Notes under the pieces: model-generated
Seen by the model: the letters and a program-made list of their open reading frames with translations, nothing else
Databases searched by the model: none
Told to the model about the DNA's origin: nothing
Source of the DNA: Rubellimicrobium sp. CFH 75288
GTDB taxonomy: Bacteria > Pseudomonadota > Alphaproteobacteria > Rhodobacterales > Rhodobacteraceae
Length of the DNA stretch: 64,000 nucleotides
Direction: 5' to 3'
Assembly (NCBI RefSeq): GCF_009904055.1
Contig: NZ_WYDP01000005.1
Location: forward strand, 1 to 64,000
In this document: piece after piece, positions 38,611-47,155 of the stretch
Position numbering within the stretch: position 1 is the stretch's first letter
How the letters are laid out: each line of letters starts with the position of its first letter
Program-made: the position numbers and the translations under genes

Positions 38611-40092
38611 TCACGCCGCCAGATGAACGAGGTCCTCGGCCGTCGCGGCCTCGCGCACCATCTCGCCCGCCACCCGGCCGTCTCGGATCACCACGATCCG
38701 GTCCGCCATCCCCAGGACCTCCTCGGTCTCCGACGAGACCAGGACCACCGTGCCGCCGGCGCCTGCAAAATCCGACATGACGCGGTAGATCTCACGCTTG
38801 GCGCCCACATCGACTCCGCGCGTCGGCTCATCGAGCAGCAGCACCCTCGGCTCGGTCAGAAACCACTTGCCGAGAACCACCTTCTGCTGGTTGCCCCCCG
38901 AGAGGCCGGACACCTCCAGCGCGTCGTGCGGCGTCCTGATGGAAAAGGCCTCGATCATCCGCCGTGCGGCGGCACGCTCGCGCCGCACGTTCATCGCCGG
39001 ACCGATCGACAGCCCTTCGAGTCCTGCCAGGGTAATGTTAGAGCGCACGCTGCCCGTCAGCACGAGGCCGGAGCCCTTCCGGTCCTCCGTCACCAGGGCG
39101 AGACCCGCCCGGATGGCATCCTTGGGCGAGCGGATGCGCACCTCGCGCCCGTCGAGGCGGATGCGACCCGACTTGCGATCGGGCGCCAGACCGAAGAGAC
39201 ATTCGAGGATCTCCGTGCGCCCCGAACCCATCAGGCCATAGATCCCCAGGATCTCGCCTCGCCGGGCCGAGAACGACACGTCGCGGATCAGCCTCTCGCG
39301 GGTCAGGCCCTCGACCTCGAGCATGGTCTCGGGGCCGGGCACGTTCTCCTTGACGAACTCCTCCGCCAGGGGGCGGCCCACGATGTGCTGGATCAGCGTT
39401 TCGCGCGTGACTTCGGCCATCGAGCCCTCGGCCACGTGACAGCCGTCCCGGAACACCGTCCAGCGATCGGCGATGCGGAAGATTTCCGAGAGGCGGTGCG
39501 AGACGTAGATGATCCCGGCGCCCTGCGCGCGCAGCCGCTCGATGGCGTCGAACAGGTGGCCAGCCTCCGCCTCGCCGAGCGCCGATGTCGGCTCGTCCAT
39601 GATGATGACGCGGGCCTCGTGGCTCAGCGCCTTGGCGATCTCGACCAGCTGGACCTGCGCCACGGTCAGGTCCATCATGGGGCGGTCGGGCGGCAGGTGG
39701 AAGCCCAGCCGGCCCAGAAGCTCCGCCGCCTCGCGGTTCATCCGTGCGAAATCGACCCGGCCGAAGGCGCGAGTGGGTTCGCGACCCAGGAAGATGTTCT
39801 CGGCCACCGTCATGGCTGGGACAGGGCTCAGTTCCTGCTCCACCATGGCGACGCCGGCAGCCAAGGCCTCGCGCGGCGAGGCGAAACGGACCTCACGGCC
39901 GTCTAGCCGGATGCGTCCGCCGTCGCGGCTCTCGATTCCCATGACGATCTTGAGGAATGTGGACTTTCCCGCCCCGTTGCCGCCGCACAGCGCATGAACC
40001 GAGCCGGCATCGAGACGGAAGCGGCCGTCCCGCAGCGCCATCACGCCGCCGAACGACTTGCGCAAGCCCTCCACCTCGAAGAGCGGCATCAT
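38611..40092 (-). CDS. ribose-type sugar ABC transporter ATPase (two ABC domains)
   Basis: 493 residues with tandem ABC modules. The first has Walker A GGNGAGKST, Q-loop and Walker B VIIMDEPTSALG; the second has the usual degenerate Walker A region (GLMGSGRTEI), signature VSGLSGGNQQKVVLGKW and VLLLDEPTRGVDVGAKREIY. First gene of the minus-strand operon ATPase, permease, binding protein, SDR, dhaK, dhaL, divergent from the SorC regulator. ATG at 40092, with a second in-frame ATG one codon later. Confidence 0.92.
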   Translation of the reverse strand: MMPLFEVEGLRKSFGGVMALRDGRFRLDAGSVHALCGGNGAGKSTFLKIVMGIESRDGGRIRLDGREVRFASPREALAAGVAMVEQELSPVPAMTVAENIFLGREPTRAFGRVDFARMNREAAELLGRLGFHLPPDRPMMDLTVAQVQLVEIAKALSHEARVIIMDEPTSALGEAEAGHLFDAIERLRAQGAGIIYVSHRLSEIFRIADRWTVFRDGCHVAEGSMAEVTRETLIQHIVGRPLAEEFVKENVPGPETMLEVEGLTRERLIRDVSFSARRGEILGIYGLMGSGRTEILECLFGLAPDRKSGRIRLDGREVRIRSPKDAIRAGLALVTEDRKGSGLVLTGSVRSNITLAGLEGLSIGPAMNVRRERAAARRMIEAFSIRTPHDALEVSGLSGGNQQKVVLGKWFLTEPRVLLLDEPTRGVDVGAKREIYRVMSDFAGAGGTVVLVSSETEEVLGMADRIVVIRDGRVAGEMVREAATAEDLVHLAA

Positions 40093-40127
40093 GTCCTCCC
40101 CTGCCCGGCCCCGGGCCGTGCTTTAGC

Positions 40128-40244
40128 ACACAACTGTGTCCATTTGTTCGGTTCGTCAAGCGTGGTGGAGCAGGAAATCGTTGCTGCATCGCGGCAAGGG
40201 CGGGTTGTGTGATTGACAATTGAACAGATCATGCACACATGTTC
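40128..40244. promoter_or_regulatory. divergent control region with inverted repeats, candidate SorC operators
   Basis: The gap between the ATPase (starts 40092, minus) and the regulator (40266, plus) contains ACACA-AC-TGTGT at 40128-40139, a TTTGTTCG half-site at 40143-40150, and GAACA (40222-40226) facing TGTTC (40240-40244). Repeated GAACA/TGTTC half-sites fit a DeoR/SorC-type operator. No clear -10/-35 pair was identified. Confidence 0.4.
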
Positions 40245-40265
40245 GCACAGTGGTGGAGGAGTCGC

Positions 40266-41291
40266 ATGGCAGCGGACGGTGGCCCCTCTCGAGGTGACAG
40301 CGTCGGCCTCCTGGTGGAGATCGCCCGACGCTATTTCATCGAGAACGAGACGCAGGACACCATCGCCCGGGCGCTCTCGCTCTCGCGGATGAAGGTCAAC
40401 CGTCTGTTGCGCGAGGCGCAGGAGGAGGGGCTCGTCGAGATCCGCGTCCGGCTTCATTCGTCCCAGACCCGGGATCTCGAGGCGGCTTTCGCGCGCCGGT
40501 TCGGCCTGCGGCATCTTCTCGTCGCGCCCGAGGCTTCCGCGCCGGTGCGGCAGCGCGCGGCCGTGGCCGGACTGGTGTCGAACTTTCTCGAATCCACCCT
40601 GCGGGAGAATGCCGTGGTGGCCATCGGCATGGGGCGCAACGTGGCGGCGGTCGCTGCCGCCCAGGCGGGCCGTGGCTTTGACGGAATCGAATGGGTCTCC
40701 GCCTCCGGGGGCGCGTCCGAGGCAGGAGAGGAGGGCAACGCCGACCACATCTGCCGCGCCTTCGCGCGACGCTTCGGCGGCACCGCCACAACGCTCTATG
40801 CCCCGGCCTATGTCCCGGACCCTGCCCTCCGCGAAGCCCTCATGCGGCACGAGACGGTGCGCCGCACCCTCAACCGCGCGCGGGGCGCGGATGTGGCGAT
40901 CATGGGAATCGGGGATCTCGGACCCGACAGCCACATGGCGCGCATGGGCTGGTTCAGCCCGGACGAGATCCGCCAGGCCCAAGCGGAAGGGGTCGTGGGG
41001 GACCTCATGGGCTACGACTTCTTCACCCTGTCGGGAGAGGCCCGGAACGAGCGACTCGGCGGACGGGTGATCGGTCTCGGCCGGGAGGATCTGGCCCGGA
41101 TCGGCTGCACCATCGCGGTCGCGGCCGAGCCGAGCAAGGTCACGGCGATCCTCGGTGCGCTGCGGACGGGCGTGATCGACGTGCTGGCCACCTCGGCCCC
41201 CAATTGCCGGGCTGTCCTAGACCTCGCGCTGCAGCAAGACGCTGCACCGATCGGGACTGCCCGTCGCCCCCACCCGGAGGAAAACACATGA
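40266..41291 (+). CDS. SorC/DeoR-family sugar-binding transcriptional regulator
   Basis: 341 residues: N-terminal HTH ([34 protein letters not shown], about 28-62) and the large sugar-phosphate-binding domain ([60 protein letters not shown]). ATG 40266 is preferred to ATG 40239 because GGAGGA ends 5 bases before it. It is translationally coupled to the RpiB gene (4-base overlap). It should control the divergent tetritol-type operon. It is a relative of EryD at 49563. Confidence 0.88.
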   Translation: MAADGGPSRGDSVGLLVEIARRYFIENETQDTIARALSLSRMKVNRLLREAQEEGLVEIRVRLHSSQTRDLEAAFARRFGLRHLLVAPEASAPVRQRAAVAGLVSNFLESTLRENAVVAIGMGRNVAAVAAAQAGRGFDGIEWVSASGGASEAGEEGNADHICRAFARRFGGTATTLYAPAYVPDPALREALMRHETVRRTLNRARGADVAIMGIGDLGPDSHMARMGWFSPDEIRQAQAEGVVGDLMGYDFFTLSGEARNERLGGRVIGLGREDLARIGCTIAVAAEPSKVTAILGALRTGVIDVLATSAPNCRAVLDLALQQDAAPIGTARRPHPEENT

Positions 41292-41755
41292 AACTCGCCA
41301 TTGCCGGCGACAGCGCCGGCCTGCCCCTTGCCAAGATCCTGGCCGACCATCTGCGTCAGCGCGACGACCTCGTGATCGAGGAGATCTCCGACCCGCCTGA
41401 GGGGCAGACAGAACTCTACGCTTCGCTGGCCGAGCGGGTGGCTCAGGCCGTCCGGGCAGGAACCTTCGACCGCGCGATCCTCTGCTGCGGGACAGGGATC
41501 GGCGTGGCCATCGCGGCCAACAAGGTGCCGGGCATCCGCGCCGCGCAGGTCCACGACACCTACTCGGCCGAACGGGCGGCATTGTCCAACGACGCCCAGA
41601 TCATCACTATGGGCGCACGGGTCATCGGCCCCGAACTCGCCAAGGCGGTGGTCGAGGCATGGCTGGCTCAGACGGGCCGCTTCGACCCGCAGAGCCATTC
41701 CGCGGCGAACGTGCGCGACATCGAGGCCGTGGATGCCCGGTATCGAAGAGGCTGA
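41288..41755 (+). CDS. RpiB/LacAB-family sugar-phosphate isomerase (EryI/DerI candidate)
   Basis: 155 residues. RpiB signatures: [38 protein letters not shown] with Cys67, [26 protein letters not shown]. Family members isomerise ribose 5-phosphate; in tetritol pathways dedicated copies convert D-erythrulose 4-phosphate to D-erythrose 4-phosphate (EryI in Brucella, DerI in Mycobacterium). Its place beside DhaKL and an SDR, and 8 kb from eryABCD, supports the tetrose role over ribose. Stop is 3 bases from the convergent FAD-dehydrogenase gene. Confidence 0.82.
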   Translation: MKLAIAGDSAGLPLAKILADHLRQRDDLVIEEISDPPEGQTELYASLAERVAQAVRAGTFDRAILCCGTGIGVAIAANKVPGIRAAQVHDTYSAERAALSNDAQIITMGARVIGPELAKAVVEAWLAQTGRFDPQSHSAANVRDIEAVDARYRRG

Positions 41756-41758
41756 GGC

Positions 41759-43465
41759 TCAGGCGGCCCGGTCCGCCGGGTCGAGGCGCATCCCGTGAAC
41801 CGTCTCGAGGCGTCGGCGCGTCCCCTCCACCTCCCGTCGCCGACGCTCCTCGTCCCAGCCCAGCACACGGCCGGCAAGCGCGGCGATCCGCTCGAGATCG
41901 GCGTGCCCAAGGCGGCCCGTGATGGCCAACGTGGTGCGGCGCAGGACGACGTCCTCCAGATGAACGACATCCTCTTCCCGGAGGATGCGTTCGATCTCGC
42001 CCAGGCTCCACGACGCGTCACTGTCGAGTCGCTGATTGTCCCGATCCCCGGCATAGCGGAGTGCCACGCACCGTGCTGTCGTCCCGTAGCGGCCGAGCAG
42101 TTCGGCTACCCGGTCCGGCGCAAGGCCCGTCTCCGCCGCAAGATCGGCGCTCCATGCAACCGGGTCCTCCGGCCAGTCGCGTCCGCCGCCGATCGCGGCC
42201 TCCCGGGTGGAGGCCCGCCTCGGCCGGCCGAGACGGTGAAGCACGAGATCCGCAACCTCTTCGGCAAAGCCACGAAACGTCGTCCACTTGCCTCCCACTA
42301 GGCTGACGACGGGAAACGGCCGATCCCCCTCCGGCTCGGCCACGGGGGCAGAATGGTCGCGGCTGATCAGGCCCGGCGTCGCTGCATCCGAGTGCGGCAG
42401 GGGGCGGACCCCCGCATAGACGTGCCGCACCTGCTCGCGCGCGAAGTCCAGATGCGGAAACAGATGCCGCAGGCTCTGGAGGATATATGCCACCTCCTGC
42501 TCGCTGGCGCGGGCCTGATCCGGATTGTCGTCGGGAATGTCCGTCGAGCCTGCAAGCACCCGTCCCAGATAAGGAAACGCCAGGCAGATGCGGCCATCAT
42601 CCGCCTCGAAATAGACCATCCGTCCGGCGAGCTGCCGCCAGAGTTCGGGGTGGTCGAGGATGACATGGCTGCCGCGCGTCCCGCCGATCAGCCGTCCCGG
42701 CACGTCCAGCCTCTCGTTGACGTGGTCGATCCAGGGACCGGCCGCATTGACGACAACCCGCGGCCGAACGGCCATCACCGTGCCGGCCTCGCGACGAAGC
42801 CGCACCGTTCCGCCCTGGCGCTCTGCCAGTTCCGTATAGGACACGGCCGCCGAAGACGCATCGGCGGCCAGACCGTCCTGGACGAGTTCGAGAACAAGCC
42901 GCTCGGGGCTCGTCACCCAGGCGTCCCAGTAGAGACCCGCACCCACGATCCGCGGCGACAGGGCGGGCATGTCGCCCAGAGCCTTGGACCGGCTCCACAG
43001 GCGGTGGCGTGGCATGATCCGCTCGCGCGCCCCGTAGGCGTCATAGAGCCACAGGCCCAGCGCGACAGGCAGCATTCCGCGCGACCGCGGCGCCGTGCGC
43101 GATCCCAGGAGCGTCCGCAGCGCCGCCCCGGTTCCACGCGTCCACGAAAAGACCGGCAGCACCGTAGGAAGCGGACGGACCAGATGGGGAGCGTTGCGCA
43201 GAAGCCGGTTCCGCTCGAGCGTGGATTCCGAGACGAGGCGCAGGTCCCCCGTCTCGAGATACTTGATGCCGCCGTGGATCAGACGGGATGGCGCAGCGGA
43301 GGTTCCCGAGCACCAATCCCCCTTGTCCACGAGCAGACAGGTGATCCCCTGAAGGCACAGGTCGCGGAACAGCCCGGCTCCGTTGATCCCTCCGCCGACG
43401 ATGAGGACGTCCACACCCCTCCGGAGGATCGCGGCCAGCCGGGCCTCCCGGTCAGCCGGCGTCAT
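41759..43465 (-). CDS. FAD-dependent glycerol-3-phosphate dehydrogenase-like (GlpD family) oxidoreductase
   Basis: 568 residues. FAD-binding VDVLIVGGGINGAGLFRDLCLQG (about 20-42), the GTSAAPSRLIHGGIKYLE signature, NAAGPWIDHV, and VVSLVGGKWTTFRGFAEEV of the GlpD family, followed by a C-terminal helical domain (about 430-568). It oxidises a polyol phosphate and passes electrons to quinone. Start ATG 43465 overlaps the kinase stop by 4 bases; the longer open frame is not conserved. Paired with the FGGY kinase upstream it forms a kinase/dehydrogenase module parallel to EryA/EryB; glycerol 3-phosphate itself is an alternative substrate. Confidence 0.82.
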   Translation of the reverse strand: MTPADREARLAAILRRGVDVLIVGGGINGAGLFRDLCLQGITCLLVDKGDWCSGTSAAPSRLIHGGIKYLETGDLRLVSESTLERNRLLRNAPHLVRPLPTVLPVFSWTRGTGAALRTLLGSRTAPRSRGMLPVALGLWLYDAYGARERIMPRHRLWSRSKALGDMPALSPRIVGAGLYWDAWVTSPERLVLELVQDGLAADASSAAVSYTELAERQGGTVRLRREAGTVMAVRPRVVVNAAGPWIDHVNERLDVPGRLIGGTRGSHVILDHPELWRQLAGRMVYFEADDGRICLAFPYLGRVLAGSTDIPDDNPDQARASEQEVAYILQSLRHLFPHLDFAREQVRHVYAGVRPLPHSDAATPGLISRDHSAPVAEPEGDRPFPVVSLVGGKWTTFRGFAEEVADLVLHRLGRPRRASTREAAIGGGRDWPEDPVAWSADLAAETGLAPDRVAELLGRYGTTARCVALRYAGDRDNQRLDSDASWSLGEIERILREEDVVHLEDVVLRRTTLAITGRLGHADLERIAALAGRVLGWDEERRRREVEGTRRRLETVHGMRLDPADRAA

Positions 43466-44967
43466 GCTTCGGCACCCTCGAGCGATCGCCACACCGGCGC
43501 CAGAGCCTCTGCCGCGCGCTTGTAGAGAGCGAAGCGGTCCTCCATCTCGGCACGGCGGTCCGGATCCGGTTCGGTGACCGTCGACAAGGCCGACAGGTCG
43601 CGCGGGTCGCTGTCCCAGCCGGGCAACAGCCCCGAGGCCGCACCCGCACAGAGCGCAGCCCCCCAGGCGGCCGCCTCGGGCGTGTCGGTCGTGACCACGG
43701 GCAGGCCGAGCATGTCGGCGAACAGCTGTGCCATGGCCGGATGGCGCGAGACGCCTCCCGTGAGGTGGCACGCTTCGACTGGAAAGGTCTCGCGAAGCGC
43801 ATCCACATGGAGTCGGTGGGTCAGGGCGATCCCCTCGAGGACGGCCCGCAGCAGATCGCCGCGCTCATGCCAGCCGCGCAGGCCGAGAAACGCTCCGGAG
43901 GCCTCGGGGCCATAGGGAGATCCGAACAGGAAGGGGTGGAAGATCGGCGGAGACTGGCGTGCGAAGGCCGCCTCGATCTCGGGCATCAGGTGGTCGTGGA
44001 TCTCCGGACCCCAGTCCTGCCGCTCGCGAGGGCAGAGCCTGTCGAGAAACCAGTCATAGTTGGCCGACGAGGCGGGGGAGATGGCCATCGCATGCCAAGT
44101 CCCCGGCGCGACGGCGCTACGCAGGAACCAGCGCGGATCGACATGCGGCACTGTGGTAACCGTCTCGTTGATCGAGTAGGTTCCGGCCACAACGGCGACG
44201 ATGCCTTCCCTGTGTCCCCCGATGCCGAGGGCCGAGGCCGTCACGTCGTGGAGTCCGGCAGCAACGGGGATTCCTGCGGGCAGACCCGTTTCCTCTGCGG
44301 CTTCGCGCCTCACGGCTCCGATCAGCTCGGCCGGCTGTGCGATGGGCGGCAGCGCGCCCTCGAGATCGCCGAGGCCGTAAAGTTCCAGGGCTTGACGCGA
44401 CCACATCTGCGTCCGCCAGTCGGCGAAGGCCGTGCTGGCTTCTGTCCGGTCGGTGCCGATCTCGCCGGTCAGCCGATAGCAGACCCAGTCCTTGCACGAG
44501 AGAACATGTCCGATCCGTGCGAACCGGTCCGGCTCCTCAGCGCGCAGCCAGGCCAGCAGCGCGGCAGGGGAAGCGGCATGGGGCTCCTGTCCCGTCAGGG
44601 CCAGGGCTTCGGCTGCAACCCCTTCGGCCCGCCAGCGCGCGACGAGCGCACCCGCCCGGCTGTCGAGCGACAGGATGCCCGATCCCAGGGGCCGCCCGTT
44701 CCGGTCGAGCAGGTGAAGGCCGTCGCCATGCCCGGTTGCGGCGACGGCACGCACATCTGCAGGCGCGCGCCCGGACCGCTCCAGAACCTCGTGGATGGCC
44801 GCCGCTACCGCCTGCCACAGCACGTCCAGATCGCGCTCGACGTGGCGTGGCCGCGGCATCATGCGGGGAACGCGCATGCGGGCCGCGGCCAGAAGGGTGC
44901 CGTCCGCATCGAACAGCACTGCCTTGGTCACGGTCAGCCCGCAGTCGAGACCGAGCAGGGATGCCAT
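43462..44967 (-). CDS. FGGY-family polyol/sugar kinase (second kinase of the erythritol locus)
   Basis: 501 residues. LGLDCGLTVTKAVLFDADGT, SLDSRAG, SCKDWVCYRLTGEIGTDRTEASTAFAD, AAGLHDVTASALGIGGH, VVAGTYSINE and HLTGGVSRHPAMAQLFADMLG are clear FGGY elements. It is closer in look to L-xylulose/3-keto-gulonate-type kinases than to EryA. It follows the binding-protein gene on the minus strand after a 59-base gap with a strong hairpin, and is coupled to the FAD dehydrogenase. Confidence 0.83.
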   Translation of the reverse strand: MASLLGLDCGLTVTKAVLFDADGTLLAAARMRVPRMMPRPRHVERDLDVLWQAVAAAIHEVLERSGRAPADVRAVAATGHGDGLHLLDRNGRPLGSGILSLDSRAGALVARWRAEGVAAEALALTGQEPHAASPAALLAWLRAEEPDRFARIGHVLSCKDWVCYRLTGEIGTDRTEASTAFADWRTQMWSRQALELYGLGDLEGALPPIAQPAELIGAVRREAAEETGLPAGIPVAAGLHDVTASALGIGGHREGIVAVVAGTYSINETVTTVPHVDPRWFLRSAVAPGTWHAMAISPASSANYDWFLDRLCPRERQDWGPEIHDHLMPEIEAAFARQSPPIFHPFLFGSPYGPEASGAFLGLRGWHERGDLLRAVLEGIALTHRLHVDALRETFPVEACHLTGGVSRHPAMAQLFADMLGLPVVTTDTPEAAAWGAALCAGAASGLLPGWDSDPRDLSALSTVTEPDPDRRAEMEDRFALYKRAAEALAPVWRSLEGAEA

Positions 44968-44994
44968 CGCATGTCCGGGATCGGGCGAGGAGCC

Positions 44995-45020
44995 GGCGGG
45001 CGCCGGGGCAGGCGCCCGCC
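44995..45020 (-). terminator. intercistronic hairpin after the third binding-protein gene
   Basis: GGCGGGCGCC / GGCGCCCGCC, perfect 10-bp stem with a 6-base loop, starting 6 bases after the binding-protein stop on the minus strand. No T-run. Likely limits expression of the downstream kinase and dehydrogenase relative to the binding protein. Confidence 0.8.
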
Positions 45021-45026
45021 CTTCCC

Positions 45027-45983
45027 TCAGCTCGCCATGGTGAACGGTCCGGTGTACTGGTCGATGTTCTCCGGCGTGATGAGAAGGCAGTCGAACAGCT
45101 GCTTTTCGCTGTCTGCCCCTGTCGAGCCGGTGGTGAGATAGTTGTCGACCTGCCGGATCGCCTCGGCCGAGAAGACCGCGACCGGTTGGAGCACGGTATA
45201 GGCGAGCGTTCCAGCCCGCACGGCCTCCACGGCATCGGGGGAGCCGTCGAAGCCGCCGACCACCACGCCCTCGAGGCGCCCGGCCTCCTGCAAGGCCGCG
45301 ATGGCGCCCAGCGCCATCTCGTCGTTGCCGGAGATGACCCCCTGGAGGTCGGGGTTGGCCTGCAGCAGGGCTTGCATCCGGTTGTAGCCTTGGGTGCGGT
45401 CCCAGTTGGCAACCTCCCGCCCGACCTGAACGAGGTCGGGATATTGCGAGATCACCGTCATGTACCCGTTGGAGCGCGTGGCCGCGTTGTTGTCAGAGGG
45501 CGCGCCGACCAGCTCGACATAGTTGCCCTGCTCGCCCATGACCTCCACCCAGCGCTGGGCTCCGAGCGCCGCGCCCTGGGCGTTGTTGGAGACGAGCTGC
45601 GCGATGGCAAGACCTTCCTGATTGATCTCGGCATTGACGAGGATCACCGGGATGCCGGCGTCGATCGCCCGCTGGATGTTGCCGATGGAGCCGTCGGCAT
45701 TGGCGGGGTCGAGCACGATCGCCACCGAGCGGTTGGTGATGGCCGTGTCGATCAGGTTCGACTCGATGTTGGTGTCGCCCGTATGGGCCGCCACCGTGGC
45801 GCTGTAGCCCATGGATTCGGCGGTGGTGCGCGCCACTTCGCCTTCCGTGAACCAGTAGGGGTTGGCGGGGTCGTTCACGATGATCGTGATGAGCCCCTTG
45901 TCCTGCGCCCAGGCCGCGCGGGCAACCAGTGGGGCAGAGGCTGCGCCGGCGATCAGCAGGCGGCGGGAAATTGTGAGTGTCAC
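45027..45983 (-). CDS. ribose-type periplasmic binding protein, candidate erythritol receptor
   Basis: 318 residues, type I binding protein. Signal SRRLLIAGAASAPLVARAAWA (about 6-26), with a twin-arginine-like start. IIVNDPANPYWFTEGEVAR, VLDPANADGSIGNIQRAIDAGIPVILVNAEI, GAPSDNNAATRSNGYM and VISGNDEMALGAIAALQEAGRLEGVVVGGFDGSPDA are family motifs. GTG start, preceded by GGGAGGATGAC. It corresponds in position to EryG of rhizobial erythritol loci. Confidence 0.88.
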   Translation of the reverse strand: MTLTISRRLLIAGAASAPLVARAAWAQDKGLITIIVNDPANPYWFTEGEVARTTAESMGYSATVAAHTGDTNIESNLIDTAITNRSVAIVLDPANADGSIGNIQRAIDAGIPVILVNAEINQEGLAIAQLVSNNAQGAALGAQRWVEVMGEQGNYVELVGAPSDNNAATRSNGYMTVISQYPDLVQVGREVANWDRTQGYNRMQALLQANPDLQGVISGNDEMALGAIAALQEAGRLEGVVVGGFDGSPDAVEAVRAGTLAYTVLQPVAVFSAEAIRQVDNYLTTGSTGADSEKQLFDCLLITPENIDQYTGPFTMAS

Positions 45984-46055
45984 GTCATCCTCCCTTGGAT
46001 CGTGAATGCCCCCCGGCGGATTGCCGGAAGTGCGGGTTTCCCGTGCCGGCGGGCC

Positions 46056-47153
46056 TCAGCCGGAAGGCGCCGTCGGCGGGGAAGCGGAGACGACGGCCGG
46101 CCTTCGGACGCGGCCGCCGTAGCGGATGGAGTTGAGCAGGACAGCCAGCACGATCACCGCACCGGTAAAGACGGTCTGCCAGTAGGCCGAGACCCCGATG
46201 ATGACGAGGCCATTGGACAGGAACCCGATCACGAAGGCCCCGAGCAGCGTCCCCTGCACCGTGCCGCGCCCGCCGGTCAGGGCAGCGCCGCCGATGACCA
46301 CCGCAGCGATGGCGGTCAGCTCGTAGGTCGTTCCGGCCGTCGGTCCGGCCGAGTTCAGCCTCGAGGCGAGAACCAGGCTCGCGATGGCTGCACAGATCCC
46401 CGAGAGGACGTAAACCGTCACTTGGACAGTGCGGACCGGCACGCCCGAAAGTTCGGCCGCGCGCGCGTTGCCGCCCGACGAGTAGAGCCAGCGGCCGAAG
46501 GCCGTTCGGGTGAGAAGCAGGCTTGCCGCGAGAGCCACGGCCGCAAAGATCAGGATCGAGACGGGAATACCCAGCAGCCGTTCCCGCCCCAGCCAGGCGA
46601 AGCCCGTGTTGCCGAGCGCCGGATCGCCATCGAGATTGTTGAAGGTCAGGCCGTTGGTCAGCAGCAGCGCCACCCCGCGCGCCACATACATCACCCCCAG
46701 CGTGGCCACGAAGGCCGGCACCTTCAGGAAGGCCACCAGGACGCCGTTGAGCGCCCCGACCAGGGCACCCAGCGCCAGCGTCAGCACCACCACGGCCCAA
46801 ACCGGCGGGTAGAGGATGACGCCGAGCGCCTCCACTTCCACCCCTTTCATCATGGCTCCCGCCACGACGCCGCACAGGCCGAGGATCGAGCCGACCGACA
46901 GGTCGATTCCGCCGTTCAGAATCACGAGCAGCATCCCGATGGACAGAAGGCCGAAGATGGCCACCTGACTCGACATCGTCAGGAAGTTGGAGACGGTAAA
47001 GTAGACCGGCGAGAGGGCCGAGAAGACCGCGATGATCGCGATCAGGGCGAAGAAGGCCCGCCCTTCGAGGAGAAGCCAACCGAGACTGAAGCGCCGCGAC
47101 GGCGCGGCAGCGATGCGGCGCTCGGACCGGCTGGATTCGGAGATCTCGGCCAT
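46056..47153 (-). CDS. ribose-type ABC permease, candidate erythritol transporter (EryF-like)
   Basis: 365 residues, BPD_transp_2 family with an extra basic N-terminal extension of about 30 residues. LLSIGMLLVILNGGIDLSVGSILGLCGVVAGAM and YSSGGNARAAELSGVPVRTVQVTVYVLSG, then ELTAIAAVVIGGAALTGGRGTVQGTLLGAFVIGFLSNGLVI. ATG 47153 lies 2 bases after the ATPase stop. The 72-base gap to the binding protein contains GC-rich inverted repeats. Confidence 0.9.
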   Translation of the reverse strand: MAEISESSRSERRIAAAPSRRFSLGWLLLEGRAFFALIAIIAVFSALSPVYFTVSNFLTMSSQVAIFGLLSIGMLLVILNGGIDLSVGSILGLCGVVAGAMMKGVEVEALGVILYPPVWAVVVLTLALGALVGALNGVLVAFLKVPAFVATLGVMYVARGVALLLTNGLTFNNLDGDPALGNTGFAWLGRERLLGIPVSILIFAAVALAASLLLTRTAFGRWLYSSGGNARAAELSGVPVRTVQVTVYVLSGICAAIASLVLASRLNSAGPTAGTTYELTAIAAVVIGGAALTGGRGTVQGTLLGAFVIGFLSNGLVIIGVSAYWQTVFTGAVIVLAVLLNSIRYGGRVRRPAVVSASPPTAPSG

Positions 47154-47155
47154 CG

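Noticed and set aside
40239-40265. ATG 40239 as the start of the SorC regulator
   Set aside because: It lies inside the candidate operator and lacks a ribosome-binding site; ATG 40266 has GGAGGA at the right distance.
46001-46050. GC-rich inverted repeats between the third permease and binding-protein genes as a terminator
   Set aside because: Pairings are imperfect and nested, with no single convincing stem; noted only within the permease entry.
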